From Candidatus Thalassarchaeaceae archaeon (GTDB taxonomy: Archaea > Thermoplasmatota > Poseidoniia > Poseidoniales > Thalassarchaeaceae), in assembly GCA_029250425.1 (NCBI GenBank), contig JAQXFF010000199.1, positions 1-6,808 on the forward strand: a stretch of DNA of 6,808 nucleotides, read 5' to 3'. The notes under the pieces were generated by a model that searched no databases, was not told where the DNA came from, and saw nothing but the letters and a program-made list of their open reading frames with translations. Both the position numbers and the translations under genes were made by a program. Positions 1-6,627 of this stretch are shown piece after piece (position 1 is the first letter of the stretch; each line of letters starts with the position of its first letter).

Positions 1-24
1 CGCGCTCACAATTACTGAATACAT
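1..24 (-). CDS. Possible start of a truncated gene (8 codons)
   Basis: An ATG on the minus strand at 24-22 opens a frame that reads MYSVIVSA and runs off the window edge. It lies 58 bases downstream of the sugar kinase stop and in the same direction, so it could be the next gene of that operon. The hydrophobic beta-strand-like start resembles family-2 glycosyltransferases and nucleotidyltransferases, which often begin this way and would suit a sugar kinase neighbour, but eight residues cannot identify a family. No clear ribosome binding site precedes it. An in-frame TAA upstream means the gene cannot extend far beyond this ATG on its 5' side. Confidence 0.25.
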
Positions 25-82
25 GGGCTCGCAGTGGGCTGCCCGCCTCGCTACCCTCTCGATTTAGTGAATTTGTCGAATG

Positions 83-1144
83 TCAACGATCACTGACTTG
101 CATTTGCCATGCTCTTTCATCCAGAGATGCAGAAAGTGTCCGAAGGTCGAGAACTTGATGGCCCTCTTCTGCCCGCAGGATCGTTTCGCATGCTGCATGA
201 GCCAGAGTTGCAGCATCATGTAGTGATGCACCCTGAGATAGGGCTGCGGCCATTGCCACTGCTGCTGCGTCATGTAACCCGATGATCTGACGGGCTTCAT
301 CCATAAGGCAGGGGATATGATGTTCTTCTTCGGCAGTATACAACCACAACCCATGCGCCCCACCCAATACGACAAGGGCTTCCCAGCGATATTTCTTGAT
401 CAAATCTCGCGCGGTATCCACTGATGATTCCAACCCGAGACGGCGACGGGTCAACTCTAGACCTCGAATTTCGAAGAGCACGCACGTTGCCCCTTCAGTT
501 CGATTCAATCCAGTCAATTTTGGGTCGCAAATGGTTGGAATACCATTACCATTGGCAACTGAAATAAGTTGCTGCGCCCCTTCATCTGTCACTGCACCTT
601 TGTTATAATCTGACAAAACGAGTACATCGGCATCTGACAAAGATGCCAAAGCAGATACAGTCAACCTCTGGGATACCGCTGGCGGCATCTCACCTTGGGG
701 CTCATCATCGATTTGCAACAAAAGTTGATTTTGATCGATAAGCGACTCTCGTGCACCATAAATTCTGGTTTTGACTATTGTTTGACGGTTGGCAACAACA
801 CGTAATCCATTGGTTCCAATTCCCTCTTGCTGAAGATTTGAAGCTAGAGTCTGACCTGCCTCGTCGCCACCAACGATGCTAAACAATCTTGGATTCAATC
901 CTAGAGATGCAAGACCTCGGGCAACGTGTGCAGCAGCTCCTGCGAATTCTTCAGTAGAAGTGACTTTGACAGCGGGAACGGGTGCTGTTGCATTCAATCG
1001 ATTGGCCCAGCCATGTACGTAACGATCCAGTACCACATCGCCGACCAGTGTGACATTTGTGGGCGGCATATTGTCAACCATGGCACGCAAGCGCTTGAGC
1101 CGATCAACCTCGGCTTGGATGATTTCATCGAGTACCCACGGCAT
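83..1144 (-). CDS. PfkB/ribokinase-family sugar kinase, HldE kinase-domain-like, with degenerate motifs
   Basis: This 353-residue protein has the ribokinase (PfkB) fold and most resembles the D-glycero-beta-D-manno-heptose-7-phosphate kinase domain of HldE/RfaE. It would act in the cytoplasm, transferring phosphate from ATP to a phosphorylated sugar. Family landmarks visible are VGDVVLDRY (34-42), the NATAPVPAVKV stretch (51-61), AGAAAHVA (68-75, family GGAANVA), KTRIYG (125-130), QLLLQIDDE (140-148), SDYNKG (178-183) and DPK (207-209). The nucleotide-binding end is eroded: the family TPNxxE motif reads LFEIRGLE (223-230), and the anion-hole GAGD reads GLHD (289-292), keeping only the first Gly and the catalytic-base Asp292. 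There is no cytidylyltransferase domain, so it is not bifunctional HldE. It starts at ATG 1144 behind a strong Shine-Dalgarno, 27 bases after the TerB-repeat gene, probably in one operon. The fold is fairly certain; the substrate, and even kinase activity, are not. Confidence 0.8.
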   Translation of the reverse strand: MPWVLDEIIQAEVDRLKRLRAMVDNMPPTNVTLVGDVVLDRYVHGWANRLNATAPVPAVKVTSTEEFAGAAAHVARGLASLGLNPRLFSIVGGDEAGQTLASNLQQEGIGTNGLRVVANRQTIVKTRIYGARESLIDQNQLLLQIDDEPQGEMPPAVSQRLTVSALASLSDADVLVLSDYNKGAVTDEGAQQLISVANGNGIPTICDPKLTGLNRTEGATCVLFEIRGLELTRRRLGLESSVDTARDLIKKYRWEALVVLGGAHGLWLYTAEEEHHIPCLMDEARQIIGLHDAAAVAMAAALSQGASLHDAATLAHAACETILRAEEGHQVLDLRTLSASLDERAWQMQVSDR

Positions 1145-1154
1145 CTGTCTCGCC

Positions 1155-1159
1155 CCTCC
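1155..1159 (-). promoter_or_regulatory. Shine-Dalgarno of the sugar kinase gene
   Basis: The minus strand reads GGAGG here, ten bases before the ATG at 1144-1142. It is the clearest ribosome binding site in the window. It supports the 1144 start and independent translation of the second gene of the pair. Confidence 0.6.
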
Positions 1160-1171
1160 GAGTGGAAGGCG

Positions 1172-2131
1172 CTAATTCAACTTCGCCCGAACAACTCCGA
1201 GAATTGTTTTGTGCTCTTCATTGCTAATTGACAGTGAATCTCGCATACTTCCGAGTATGTTTTCTTCATCATCGCTAACATGGCCATCCTGCCATGCAGC
1301 CTCCATCGCAGAACAATAAGCCTTCAACCGATCATCCAGGCGTTCACAAACCCAATCCAATTGAACATCGCGGGCGGAATCAAGACCAAGCATTCCAGCA
1401 AGTGAATCTAGCATCGCTTGTTCATTGGCATCAACTTCGCCATCCTGCCATGCAACTTCGAGCATTTGCTTGTACAGTGAACTGTTCTCGGCTTCTGGAT
1501 TGACACTTTGTTCGCGAACTCGCTTTTCAATGGGTTCGGTATCATCTGGTTCAAGGCCAAGGTAAATTGCCATATCATCGAGCATTGCTTGCTCATCTTT
1601 GGTGACTACTCCGTCCTGCCAAGCGGTTCGTACAATGTTGTCATAGATTGCAAGTCGGTGATCCAACGATAAATCTCTGCCATCCAGTGGAGCAGGTGCT
1701 GCAGGTTCACCGCCTACCGGTGGACGATATGTTCCAGAACTGTCGATATTTCGCAGAATATCGAGTAAACCTGTAGTGTGATTGTGTAGGGATTGAACTG
1801 TTGTTTGCTCACCATCAGCATTGACAATCCGTGCATGGATATCCTCGACCAATTCGTTGGCAGCTGTTCGACCATCTGGACTCAGGGCATAAACCCTGCA
1901 TCGCTGTTTTGCTCCTGCAACATGGCGGGTTTCTTCGAAAATACGATCTTTCTCACGAAGTTTCTTGAGTGTACGTGGCAAGTGTTTCCGAGCAATACCA
2001 ACTGCGTCCGATACACCAGCTTGTGTCAGTTCAGGTCGTCCCTCCCAAGGATTGTCGCCCAATGGAGTGTCCCATAAATGCAACAATACACGTTGTTCAA
2101 CGGTGAGTGTGAGCAACATTCCACCTGACAT
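1172..2131 (-). CDS. Winged-helix DNA-binding protein with three tandem TerB-like repeats
   Basis: This 319-residue cytoplasmic protein has two parts. Residues 8-105 look like a MarR-type winged helix: an LTLTVEQRVLLHLW helix, a recognition region around LTQAGVSDAVGIARKHLPRT (35-54), LKKLREKDRIFEE, and a wing ending in CRVYALSPDGR. After a Pro/Ala-rich linker (136-150) come three repeats of about 50 residues (157-206, 217-265, 268-318). Each contains AWQDG followed by an acidic helix start: AWQDGVVTKDEQAML (170), AWQDGEVDANEQAML (227) and AWQDGHVSDDEENIL (279). This matches the DGxVxxxE core of TerB/DjlA-type domains, which are helical, acidic and proposed to bind metals or partners in stress responses. 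A transcriptional regulator or scaffold role is inferred. The ATG at 2131 is chosen because a GAGGGAG site sits five bases upstream; starts at 2320 or 2161 would run into the divergent endA region. The kinase follows 27 bases downstream. No gene name is justified. Confidence 0.8.
   Translation of the reverse strand: MSGGMLLTLTVEQRVLLHLWDTPLGDNPWEGRPELTQAGVSDAVGIARKHLPRTLKKLREKDRIFEETRHVAGAKQRCRVYALSPDGRTAANELVEDIHARIVNADGEQTTVQSLHNHTTGLLDILRNIDSSGTYRPPVGGEPAAPAPLDGRDLSLDHRLAIYDNIVRTAWQDGVVTKDEQAMLDDMAIYLGLEPDDTEPIEKRVREQSVNPEAENSSLYKQMLEVAWQDGEVDANEQAMLDSLAGMLGLDSARDVQLDWVCERLDDRLKAYCSAMEAAWQDGHVSDDEENILGSMRDSLSISNEEHKTILGVVRAKLN
1283..1624 (-). repeat. Coding repeat: three TerB-like units
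   Basis: The three AWQDG-encoding segments lie at 1610-1624, 1439-1453 and 1283-1297. The last two are identical over 15 bases and 156 bases (52 codons) apart; the first differs at several positions and is 171 bases (57 codons) from the second. Similarity continues into the following codons (DEQAMLD and NEQAMLDS). This is internal gene duplication, with repeats 2 and 3 the closer pair in this core segment; it is not a mobile or regulatory repeat. Confidence 0.75.
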
Positions 2132-2136
2132 TTGAC

Positions 2137-2142
2137 TCCCTC
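2137..2142 (-). promoter_or_regulatory. Shine-Dalgarno of the winged-helix/TerB gene
   Basis: GAGGGA (continuing GAGGGAG) on the minus strand lies about five bases before the ATG at 2131-2129. It favours this start over the upstream ATG at 2161 and the in-frame ATG at 2119. Confidence 0.5.
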
Positions 2143-2149
2143 TTATACC
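2142..2149 (+). promoter_or_regulatory. endA: Possible archaeal TATA box for endA
   Basis: CTTATACC lies in the only divergent gap of the window. An archaeal TATA element is usually centred about 25 bases before the transcription start, which would put the start near 2170. That is downstream of the ATG at 2160 and upstream of those at 2187 and 2241. The match to the TTTATATA consensus is partial and no B-recognition element is obvious. Confidence 0.22.
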
Positions 2150-2240
2150 ACCGTGGGTCATGGTGACTCTTAGGCAATTCGCCCCAATGCTGCTCCTGAA
2201 GGCGTTGCAATCAAAGGGTGGCAGGCACGGGAACGCGAAT

Positions 2241-3338
2241 ATGCCCGCACCCACACCCGGGGGTAGCCGTCTCCCTGTACCCATCCAAAGAGATGATTCA
2301 TGGGCAATTTTAGGCACCACTGCAAACAGATTGTGGGAACGCGGATGCTTTGGCCGGCCAATTCGTGACGGCGTACTCCTAACGACCTCGGAAGTCCTGA
2401 ATGCTCATCGCCTTCGCGGATTGCCTCTACCTTACGAAAATTGGCTGTCGGACGCACTGCAAAGTAACCCCGAAATATTGTTTGAATGCGAGGTTCTTGA
2501 CGCGTTAAGATTCCCCGGTGAAAAAGTGGTTTTAGCAGAAAATCTGAGTGCGGCCAATGCAGTATTAATGGATTCCAATTCATGGGCCCTAAGGTGGTCG
2601 AGGAATGTCAAACCAAAAGAGGCTGAACCCCTAGCAGAAATCCGCTGGTTTAGGGCCAGTGACGAAATCAATTGGAGTGAACTCGCTGAATGGACATTGA
2701 ATGTCGAAACAGGTAATCGCATACCTGAATTGTTGATTGTTGACCAAGAGCATGGAGTGGTCACATACCGATGCAAATTCCATAACCCAATGGGACCACT
2801 GACAGATCCTTTACGAGGCCTTAGCAATAATCAACGAAGAATGATCTCCCACTCATGGGCGGAATCAAGGGAAACCGAAGGCGGGTTTTGGTTGGACATC
2901 ACTCGTGAAGAATGGCCAGCAACAGGTGTTGGAATAAATTTGGAAGGCGGGATTTGGATTTCCGAACTTGAAGGGCGTATTGTTAGCCGAATTGTCAACC
3001 CTACCATGCCACTTCCCACCGGTGAGGATGGCAACAGAATGGGGATACTCTCGGATTTACTTTCCCGTGGATTGGCCGTACGTTCAGGTTTCAAATATGG
3101 CACCAGATGGCGCGTTTACGATGGATTGGTCGGTGGCGAGCACGCCCCGTGGTTGGTCGTTCCACTCGACGAAGCGCCAACAGATTGGGGAGGGGCTTGT
3201 CTCGCTGCTAGACTTGCAGCAGGTGTCAACAAACATTGGCTTTGTGCAATGTCTCCAATTGGGAACAATGGGTGGCGATATCTAGCACTTGAACGACCCC
3301 CCTCTGATGCCAGATGGACGAATCCTGTCCGCCACTAA
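2241..3338 (+). CDS. endA: tRNA-intron (splicing) endonuclease, two-repeat archaeal type
   Basis: EndA cuts pre-tRNAs at the bulge-helix-bulge motif at both intron ends, leaving 2',3'-cyclic phosphate and 5'-OH ends for later ligation. The C-terminal catalytic domain is clear: RGLAVRSGFKYGTRWRVY, then GGEHAPWLVVP, then AARLAAGVNKHWLCA and WRYLALERP. From the ATG at 2241 (365 residues) the triad is Tyr293, His301 and Lys331. The N-terminal half (about 10-180) looks like a degenerate first copy of the same unit: an LWERGCFGRPIRDGVLLTTSEV segment and a LLIVDQEHGVVTY strand pair without a recognisable triad. This is the fused two-repeat form expected to work as a homodimer (alpha2), common in euryarchaea. 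Start choice is open: ATGs at 2160 (392 residues) and 2187 are in frame, but family similarity begins only after MPAPTPGGSR, and none of the three has a convincing Shine-Dalgarno. It is the lone plus-strand gene, divergent from the TerB-repeat gene and abutting the metalloprotease tail to tail. Confidence 0.9.
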   Translation: MPAPTPGGSRLPVPIQRDDSWAILGTTANRLWERGCFGRPIRDGVLLTTSEVLNAHRLRGLPLPYENWLSDALQSNPEILFECEVLDALRFPGEKVVLAENLSAANAVLMDSNSWALRWSRNVKPKEAEPLAEIRWFRASDEINWSELAEWTLNVETGNRIPELLIVDQEHGVVTYRCKFHNPMGPLTDPLRGLSNNQRRMISHSWAESRETEGGFWLDITREEWPATGVGINLEGGIWISELEGRIVSRIVNPTMPLPTGEDGNRMGILSDLLSRGLAVRSGFKYGTRWRVYDGLVGGEHAPWLVVPLDEAPTDWGGACLAARLAAGVNKHWLCAMSPIGNNGWRYLALERPPSDARWTNPVRH

Positions 3339-5450
3339 TTAACGACGTGGATGCCCAAATTCATCGCCCTGATTCTGGACATATTCCATTCTAGTTTGGG
3401 CGAGAAGTTGGTCACCTGGACGGCGAATTTGCATGTCATCTTGTGACTTATTTTTCTTGCTCTTTCCTCCGCTGCTAATCATCCATAATGCCATGAGGAT
3501 AGATACTAATTGGATATTATTTGCGGGTTCGGCCAACCACATCATCGCACTACCAACGTTGCCAGGTGGTTCTGCTTGGAGTGAAACATTGAATTCACCA
3601 GCCAATCCAAATTCATCATAGAGTTGCACTTTTCCATTCACAAGCATCCCTGGTGCGAGTAAACCATCGGGGTTTATTTCCAGAGAAATGACACTGCCGT
3701 GACCCAAGTTCTGTTGAGGAGCAGTCGTCGCGACACGGTCTAATGGACCTTCAATTACAACATCGTATAACGAATCGCCTGATCCTTCGAATCCAAGCAC
3801 GTGTTCCAGATTTACAACATCTGTGACATCTACTTCACCGGCCATGTTTTCAGGCACCAACCGATTTGTAACGATTGACCAACCTATTTTCACATCAATT
3901 GATGGGTTTTCAGTACCACATCCAATCTCACCCTCAATGTAACCCGTGGTTCCAGGATTGGCCGATTCTGAAAAGGTCAAAGAAAAAGTTTCACTTTCAC
4001 CAGCTAGTAACATCTGTTCACCCACCAGTGATATGATTCTCCCATCCGTGCTGGTGACTTGTGACCAAGGCATACAATCTTGTTCTGCCACGAATAGTAT
4101 TGGGACAGTTTCATGCCCCAGTAACCGAATGGGTGAACGCGGTGGCATGATTTGAGCATGACTTGGCCCCGGGTGTGAAATGGTAATATCGGTCCCACTA
4201 TTGTTGAATGAATCAACGGTCACAGTCCAAGGGACCAAACGGCCATGCCCATCTCTGATTTGGATACCTGTGGCACCAAAGGTGCCACTTGTGAACACGT
4301 CCCCAGGATCGTCATCATCTCCATTATTGAGGCTACCATCTCCATCTCCTTCGATGACTTTCAGATAGGCGTGTTCAGGGTCCCGATTTACTTCATTGTG
4401 CTCGAAATCAGCAAAATAACGATCTTCGTGTGTGACCAGAAGCCCATGAGAGGGGATATCTCGATCAAACCCTTGCTCAATACGAGATTCCATCCAAATA
4501 TATTCACCCGGTGCAATTGCAATCCGTACAGTTCCCGCACTTGCCACGTGTGGTAGTATTGTGTAAGTTTCATTCTCAACAGGTCCCAAAGCACCGATTG
4601 GGAGATCAAGTGGTTCATTGGCACCAATCAGATACAGAGTTCCAGATGTTGGCAAGGCTGGCGTTCTCCCATTGCCATTCCAATTCCCACTTGCCATGAT
4701 ATCCCAAGCCCCAAGTCCACTCCAATCACTACTGGGAATAGCACTGTGTACATCATACAAATCAACCGCACCAAACATGTGAAGCATTTCATGAATCATG
4801 GTCCCCAGCCCCGAAGAAAAAGAAGCAATAGTATAGGCACCAATGGACTTGTCTCCAACAGAAAACCCAGGTGATAGTGGTGCATAATGGCTCCAAATCG
4901 CACTTTGGCTCCCACCGTCCTCTTGTGCTGCACCCGTGTGTAAAACGAGAAGGCGGTCCACCCATCCATCATTATCAAAATCATATGGCGACATATCCAC
5001 ATCGTCGAAAGTTGTTGTCAATGCTTCTTCAACCAATCCTGCGGGACCACCAGTGCTGTCATCGCCAACATCCCGTTCACCCCCTATGTCACGACCATAG
5101 GCAGCTTCGTTGTGGTGTGCAGTGTGTATTTTGGATTGTATATCTGCAGTTAAAGTTGAGCGCCCCCCACTAATTTCAGAGAAATACGTCGCGGCAGAAT
5201 TCGCTCCCATTAGCATTGCATCGGCCCGGTCATAATCTGAACCGGCAGCGGAAAGATCATCAGGGAATTCAACAATAATGACCAACCAACGCTCGTCATC
5301 TTGCATCTCGACAATTTCTGCATCATTGGTCATAATCACCTCTTCTCGAATAGCATCGAAAATTGGCATGTAGAGGTCTGGTTGACTGGCCAACCATTGA
5401 CCTCCGAGTATGATAGCAATCGCCAAAGCGACTCGGACTAGCCGACTCAT
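3339..5450 (-). CDS. Secreted, membrane-anchored M6-family (immune inhibitor A-like) zinc metalloprotease
   Basis: This 703-residue exported protease would hydrolyse proteins outside the cell. From the ATG at 5450 it begins MSRLVRVALAIAIILGG, a Sec-type signal peptide or N-anchor. The M6 catalytic domain follows (about 55-413): a Ca-binding-like DFDNDGWVD loop (157-165), the family LHTGAAQEDGG...IWSHY segment (170-189), zinc site HEMLHMFGAVDLYD (220-233; His220, Glu221, His224, probable third ligand Asp230), Met-turn WDIMASG (249-255), and an acidic DGDGSLNNGDDDDPGD stretch. Residues 430-640 look like beta-rich, Ig-like modules with two cysteines (459, 511). A hydrophobic segment (about 644-662), then KSKKNK and a 41-residue polar tail, indicate a C-terminal membrane anchor with the tail inside. 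A GTG at 5486 could add 12 residues but would bury the signal peptide start. The gene follows tatC by 57 bases, yet its signal lacks a twin-arginine motif. Likely role is nutrient peptide supply or envelope protein processing. Confidence 0.9.
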   Translation of the reverse strand: MSRLVRVALAIAIILGGQWLASQPDLYMPIFDAIREEVIMTNDAEIVEMQDDERWLVIIVEFPDDLSAAGSDYDRADAMLMGANSAATYFSEISGGRSTLTADIQSKIHTAHHNEAAYGRDIGGERDVGDDSTGGPAGLVEEALTTTFDDVDMSPYDFDNDGWVDRLLVLHTGAAQEDGGSQSAIWSHYAPLSPGFSVGDKSIGAYTIASFSSGLGTMIHEMLHMFGAVDLYDVHSAIPSSDWSGLGAWDIMASGNWNGNGRTPALPTSGTLYLIGANEPLDLPIGALGPVENETYTILPHVASAGTVRIAIAPGEYIWMESRIEQGFDRDIPSHGLLVTHEDRYFADFEHNEVNRDPEHAYLKVIEGDGDGSLNNGDDDDPGDVFTSGTFGATGIQIRDGHGRLVPWTVTVDSFNNSGTDITISHPGPSHAQIMPPRSPIRLLGHETVPILFVAEQDCMPWSQVTSTDGRIISLVGEQMLLAGESETFSLTFSESANPGTTGYIEGEIGCGTENPSIDVKIGWSIVTNRLVPENMAGEVDVTDVVNLEHVLGFEGSGDSLYDVVIEGPLDRVATTAPQQNLGHGSVISLEINPDGLLAPGMLVNGKVQLYDEFGLAGEFNVSLQAEPPGNVGSAMMWLAEPANNIQLVSILMALWMISSGGKSKKNKSQDDMQIRRPGDQLLAQTRMEYVQNQGDEFGHPRR

Positions 5451-5507
5451 GTCTATTGCGAGTGCAGCGTAATGCTTCAAGCCCACGGCTTGCTGTTTGG
5501 TTGAAAG

Positions 5508-5828
5508 TTAATCAATCGAGGTTTTTGTAAATTCGGAAAGTTCGGCTTCACGTAGTTTCTGAGAAGGGTTTGAATCCAACCACCCCAATCCAGATAGTTT
5601 GCAATTCGAAGTAGTAATCGATTGTCTGAATTCCATCGGAAGAGGTGAACCATCACACCCACTGATTATCAGATGATTGACACGATGTCTGAGAACCGTG
5701 TCCAGCAATGCATCACGTGCATCAGGATCAAGACACAAAGCCTGATTTTCGACCCATCCTAGCGATTTAGGAGTGGCAGAGTGAGATATTGATGGGCAGG
5801 CACCTTCACAATGACACATTGCAAACAA
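5508..5828 (-). other. C-terminal HdrA-N-like cysteine-rich domain of the TatC fusion
   Basis: This covers residues 266-372 of the TatC protein. The strand-like RLFAMCHCEGAC, then ALCLDPDARDALLDTVLRH, then RVNHLIISGCDGSPLPMEF follow the order of the HdrA N-terminus as I remember it: a VFVCxCG strand, a CSxPGQxxI helix, an NxVVVAACSPRxHExxF strand-loop. The Cys298-to-Cys324 gap (26 residues) is close to the HdrA spacing. HdrA is the soluble electron-bifurcating subunit of heterodisulfide reductase. Such a domain on TatC could bind an Fe-S cluster or metal, or pair cysteines in a thiol switch. The match is from memory of the family pattern, without an alignment. Confidence 0.45.
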
Positions 5829-6626
5829 ACGAGAATGTAAGGCGCCTTCAGCATCCAAAATTGGATGTGGGGCTTTTGCTTTAGACGATAAGGAGGGCGT
5901 GGGCATCCATTGGATAATCACTTCTGGAAGAAGAACCAAGAGAACTGAAAGTGTCAACCATGTACCCTCAAGCGCGGAAGGGCAAGCCAGCCACCATAGG
6001 AAAAGTATGGTACCATGTACGCGCAAGCGAAAGGGATCAAATGGTTCACTAACCATCAGTGAGAGGAAACGAGCCATCGTCAAACCAATGAGCGATAGTA
6101 TGGAAAGGAAGATCCACCACGACACACCAATCCCAACTTCAAACAAAAGAACGGCATCATACTGCACACCTATCCCATTAACACCAGAAACTGTTCCAGC
6201 GCTTTCAATGGCCCTAGGATAACCCCACACCCACCATAATACTGCAGATATGAGGCCCACACCAACTCCCCCGACGGTTACAAATCGCAGCCATTTCTGC
6301 TCATTGGGTAGCAAGCCTTCAGATGTAAATGATAGAAGTTGTTGGCCAGCCAACGGTAGAGTTGTAATCAGAGCCAAGAGTGCGATCATTGACCAACGAG
6401 TACTCATCCATCCATGTGGGTCATAGATTGATATCGTCCCCTCCGCTGCTCCCAATGGCAGAGATGACAACCACGCCTCCAGAAACGGGTTGATTTGCCA
6501 CCACCAAAAAACGGTAGCCAGACTGAGGACAAACAGAAGGCCGGTGCCTCGCATGGCCAATTCATCGATATGCTCTCGCAAGGGACGTTCCACATCTCGA
6601 GAGAGACGAAGACGCAACTCCGACAC
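5508..6626 (-). CDS. tatC: Sec-independent translocase TatC with an added cysteine-rich C-terminal domain
   Basis: TatC is the membrane receptor of the twin-arginine pathway, binding RR signal peptides and building the channel with TatA-type subunits to export folded proteins. Seen here: the N-terminal REHIDELAMRG (17-27; family HLxELRxR), FTSEGLLPNEQKW (100-112; family FxxPGLxxxE), LFEVGIGVSWW (161-171; family FExP), and a final ACPSALEG...LLPEVIIQW (214-240). Six hydrophobic segments fall near 27-48, 78-95, 114-135, 157-180, 203-217 and 222-240. TatC normally ends here, at about 240-260 residues. This protein continues to 372 with a soluble part rich in Cys (271, 273, 277, 298, 324, 342) that resembles the HdrA N-terminal domain and would lie in the cytoplasm. 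The start is GTG at 6626, one base after the upstream stop (TGAgGTG), suggesting translational coupling; an alternative GTG at 6593 would still keep the ELR-like motif. TatC identity is firm; the extension is tentative. Confidence 0.88.
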   Translation of the reverse strand: MSELRLRLSRDVERPLREHIDELAMRGTGLLFVLSLATVFWWWQINPFLEAWLSSLPLGAAEGTISIYDPHGWMSTRWSMIALLALITTLPLAGQQLLSFTSEGLLPNEQKWLRFVTVGGVGVGLISAVLWWVWGYPRAIESAGTVSGVNGIGVQYDAVLLFEVGIGVSWWIFLSILSLIGLTMARFLSLMVSEPFDPFRLRVHGTILFLWWLACPSALEGTWLTLSVLLVLLPEVIIQWMPTPSLSSKAKAPHPILDAEGALHSRLFAMCHCEGACPSISHSATPKSLGWVENQALCLDPDARDALLDTVLRHRVNHLIISGCDGSPLPMEFRQSITTSNCKLSGLGWLDSNPSQKLREAELSEFTKTSID

Positions 6627-6627
6627 C

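Noticed and set aside
25..82. GC-rich stretch considered as a tRNA or terminator hairpin
   Set aside because: GGGC/GCCC pairings are present, but no cloverleaf, T-loop or U-run could be found; the paired segment would need a one-base loop.
1283..1453. Exact 15-base direct repeat considered as a regulatory or mobile-element repeat
   Set aside because: Both copies are in frame and encode the same AWQDG of successive TerB-like units, so they reflect protein repeat duplication.
2132..2320. In-frame 63-residue N-terminal extension of the winged-helix/TerB protein, from an ATG at 2320
   Set aside because: It would overlap the divergent endA coding region, its composition is unlike the rest of the protein, and a Shine-Dalgarno marks the ATG at 2131 instead.
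2432..2827. 131-codon open frame antisense to endA
   Set aside because: It is Ser/Leu-rich with no recognisable motif, and lies fully inside a convincing endA gene; it is a reading-frame shadow.
4245..4556. 103-codon plus-strand open frame inside the metalloprotease gene
   Set aside because: The opposite strand encodes a well-supported M6 domain; this frame shows no domain, ribosome binding site or plausible composition.
5451..5486. GTG start 12 codons upstream for the metalloprotease
   Set aside because: It would place a polar and mixed stretch before the signal peptide; the ATG at 5450 gives a normal signal (charged start, hydrophobic core). It cannot be excluded fully.
5899..6222. 107-codon plus-strand open frame antisense to tatC
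   Set aside because: It mirrors the membrane-coding strand of tatC and shows no protein-like features.
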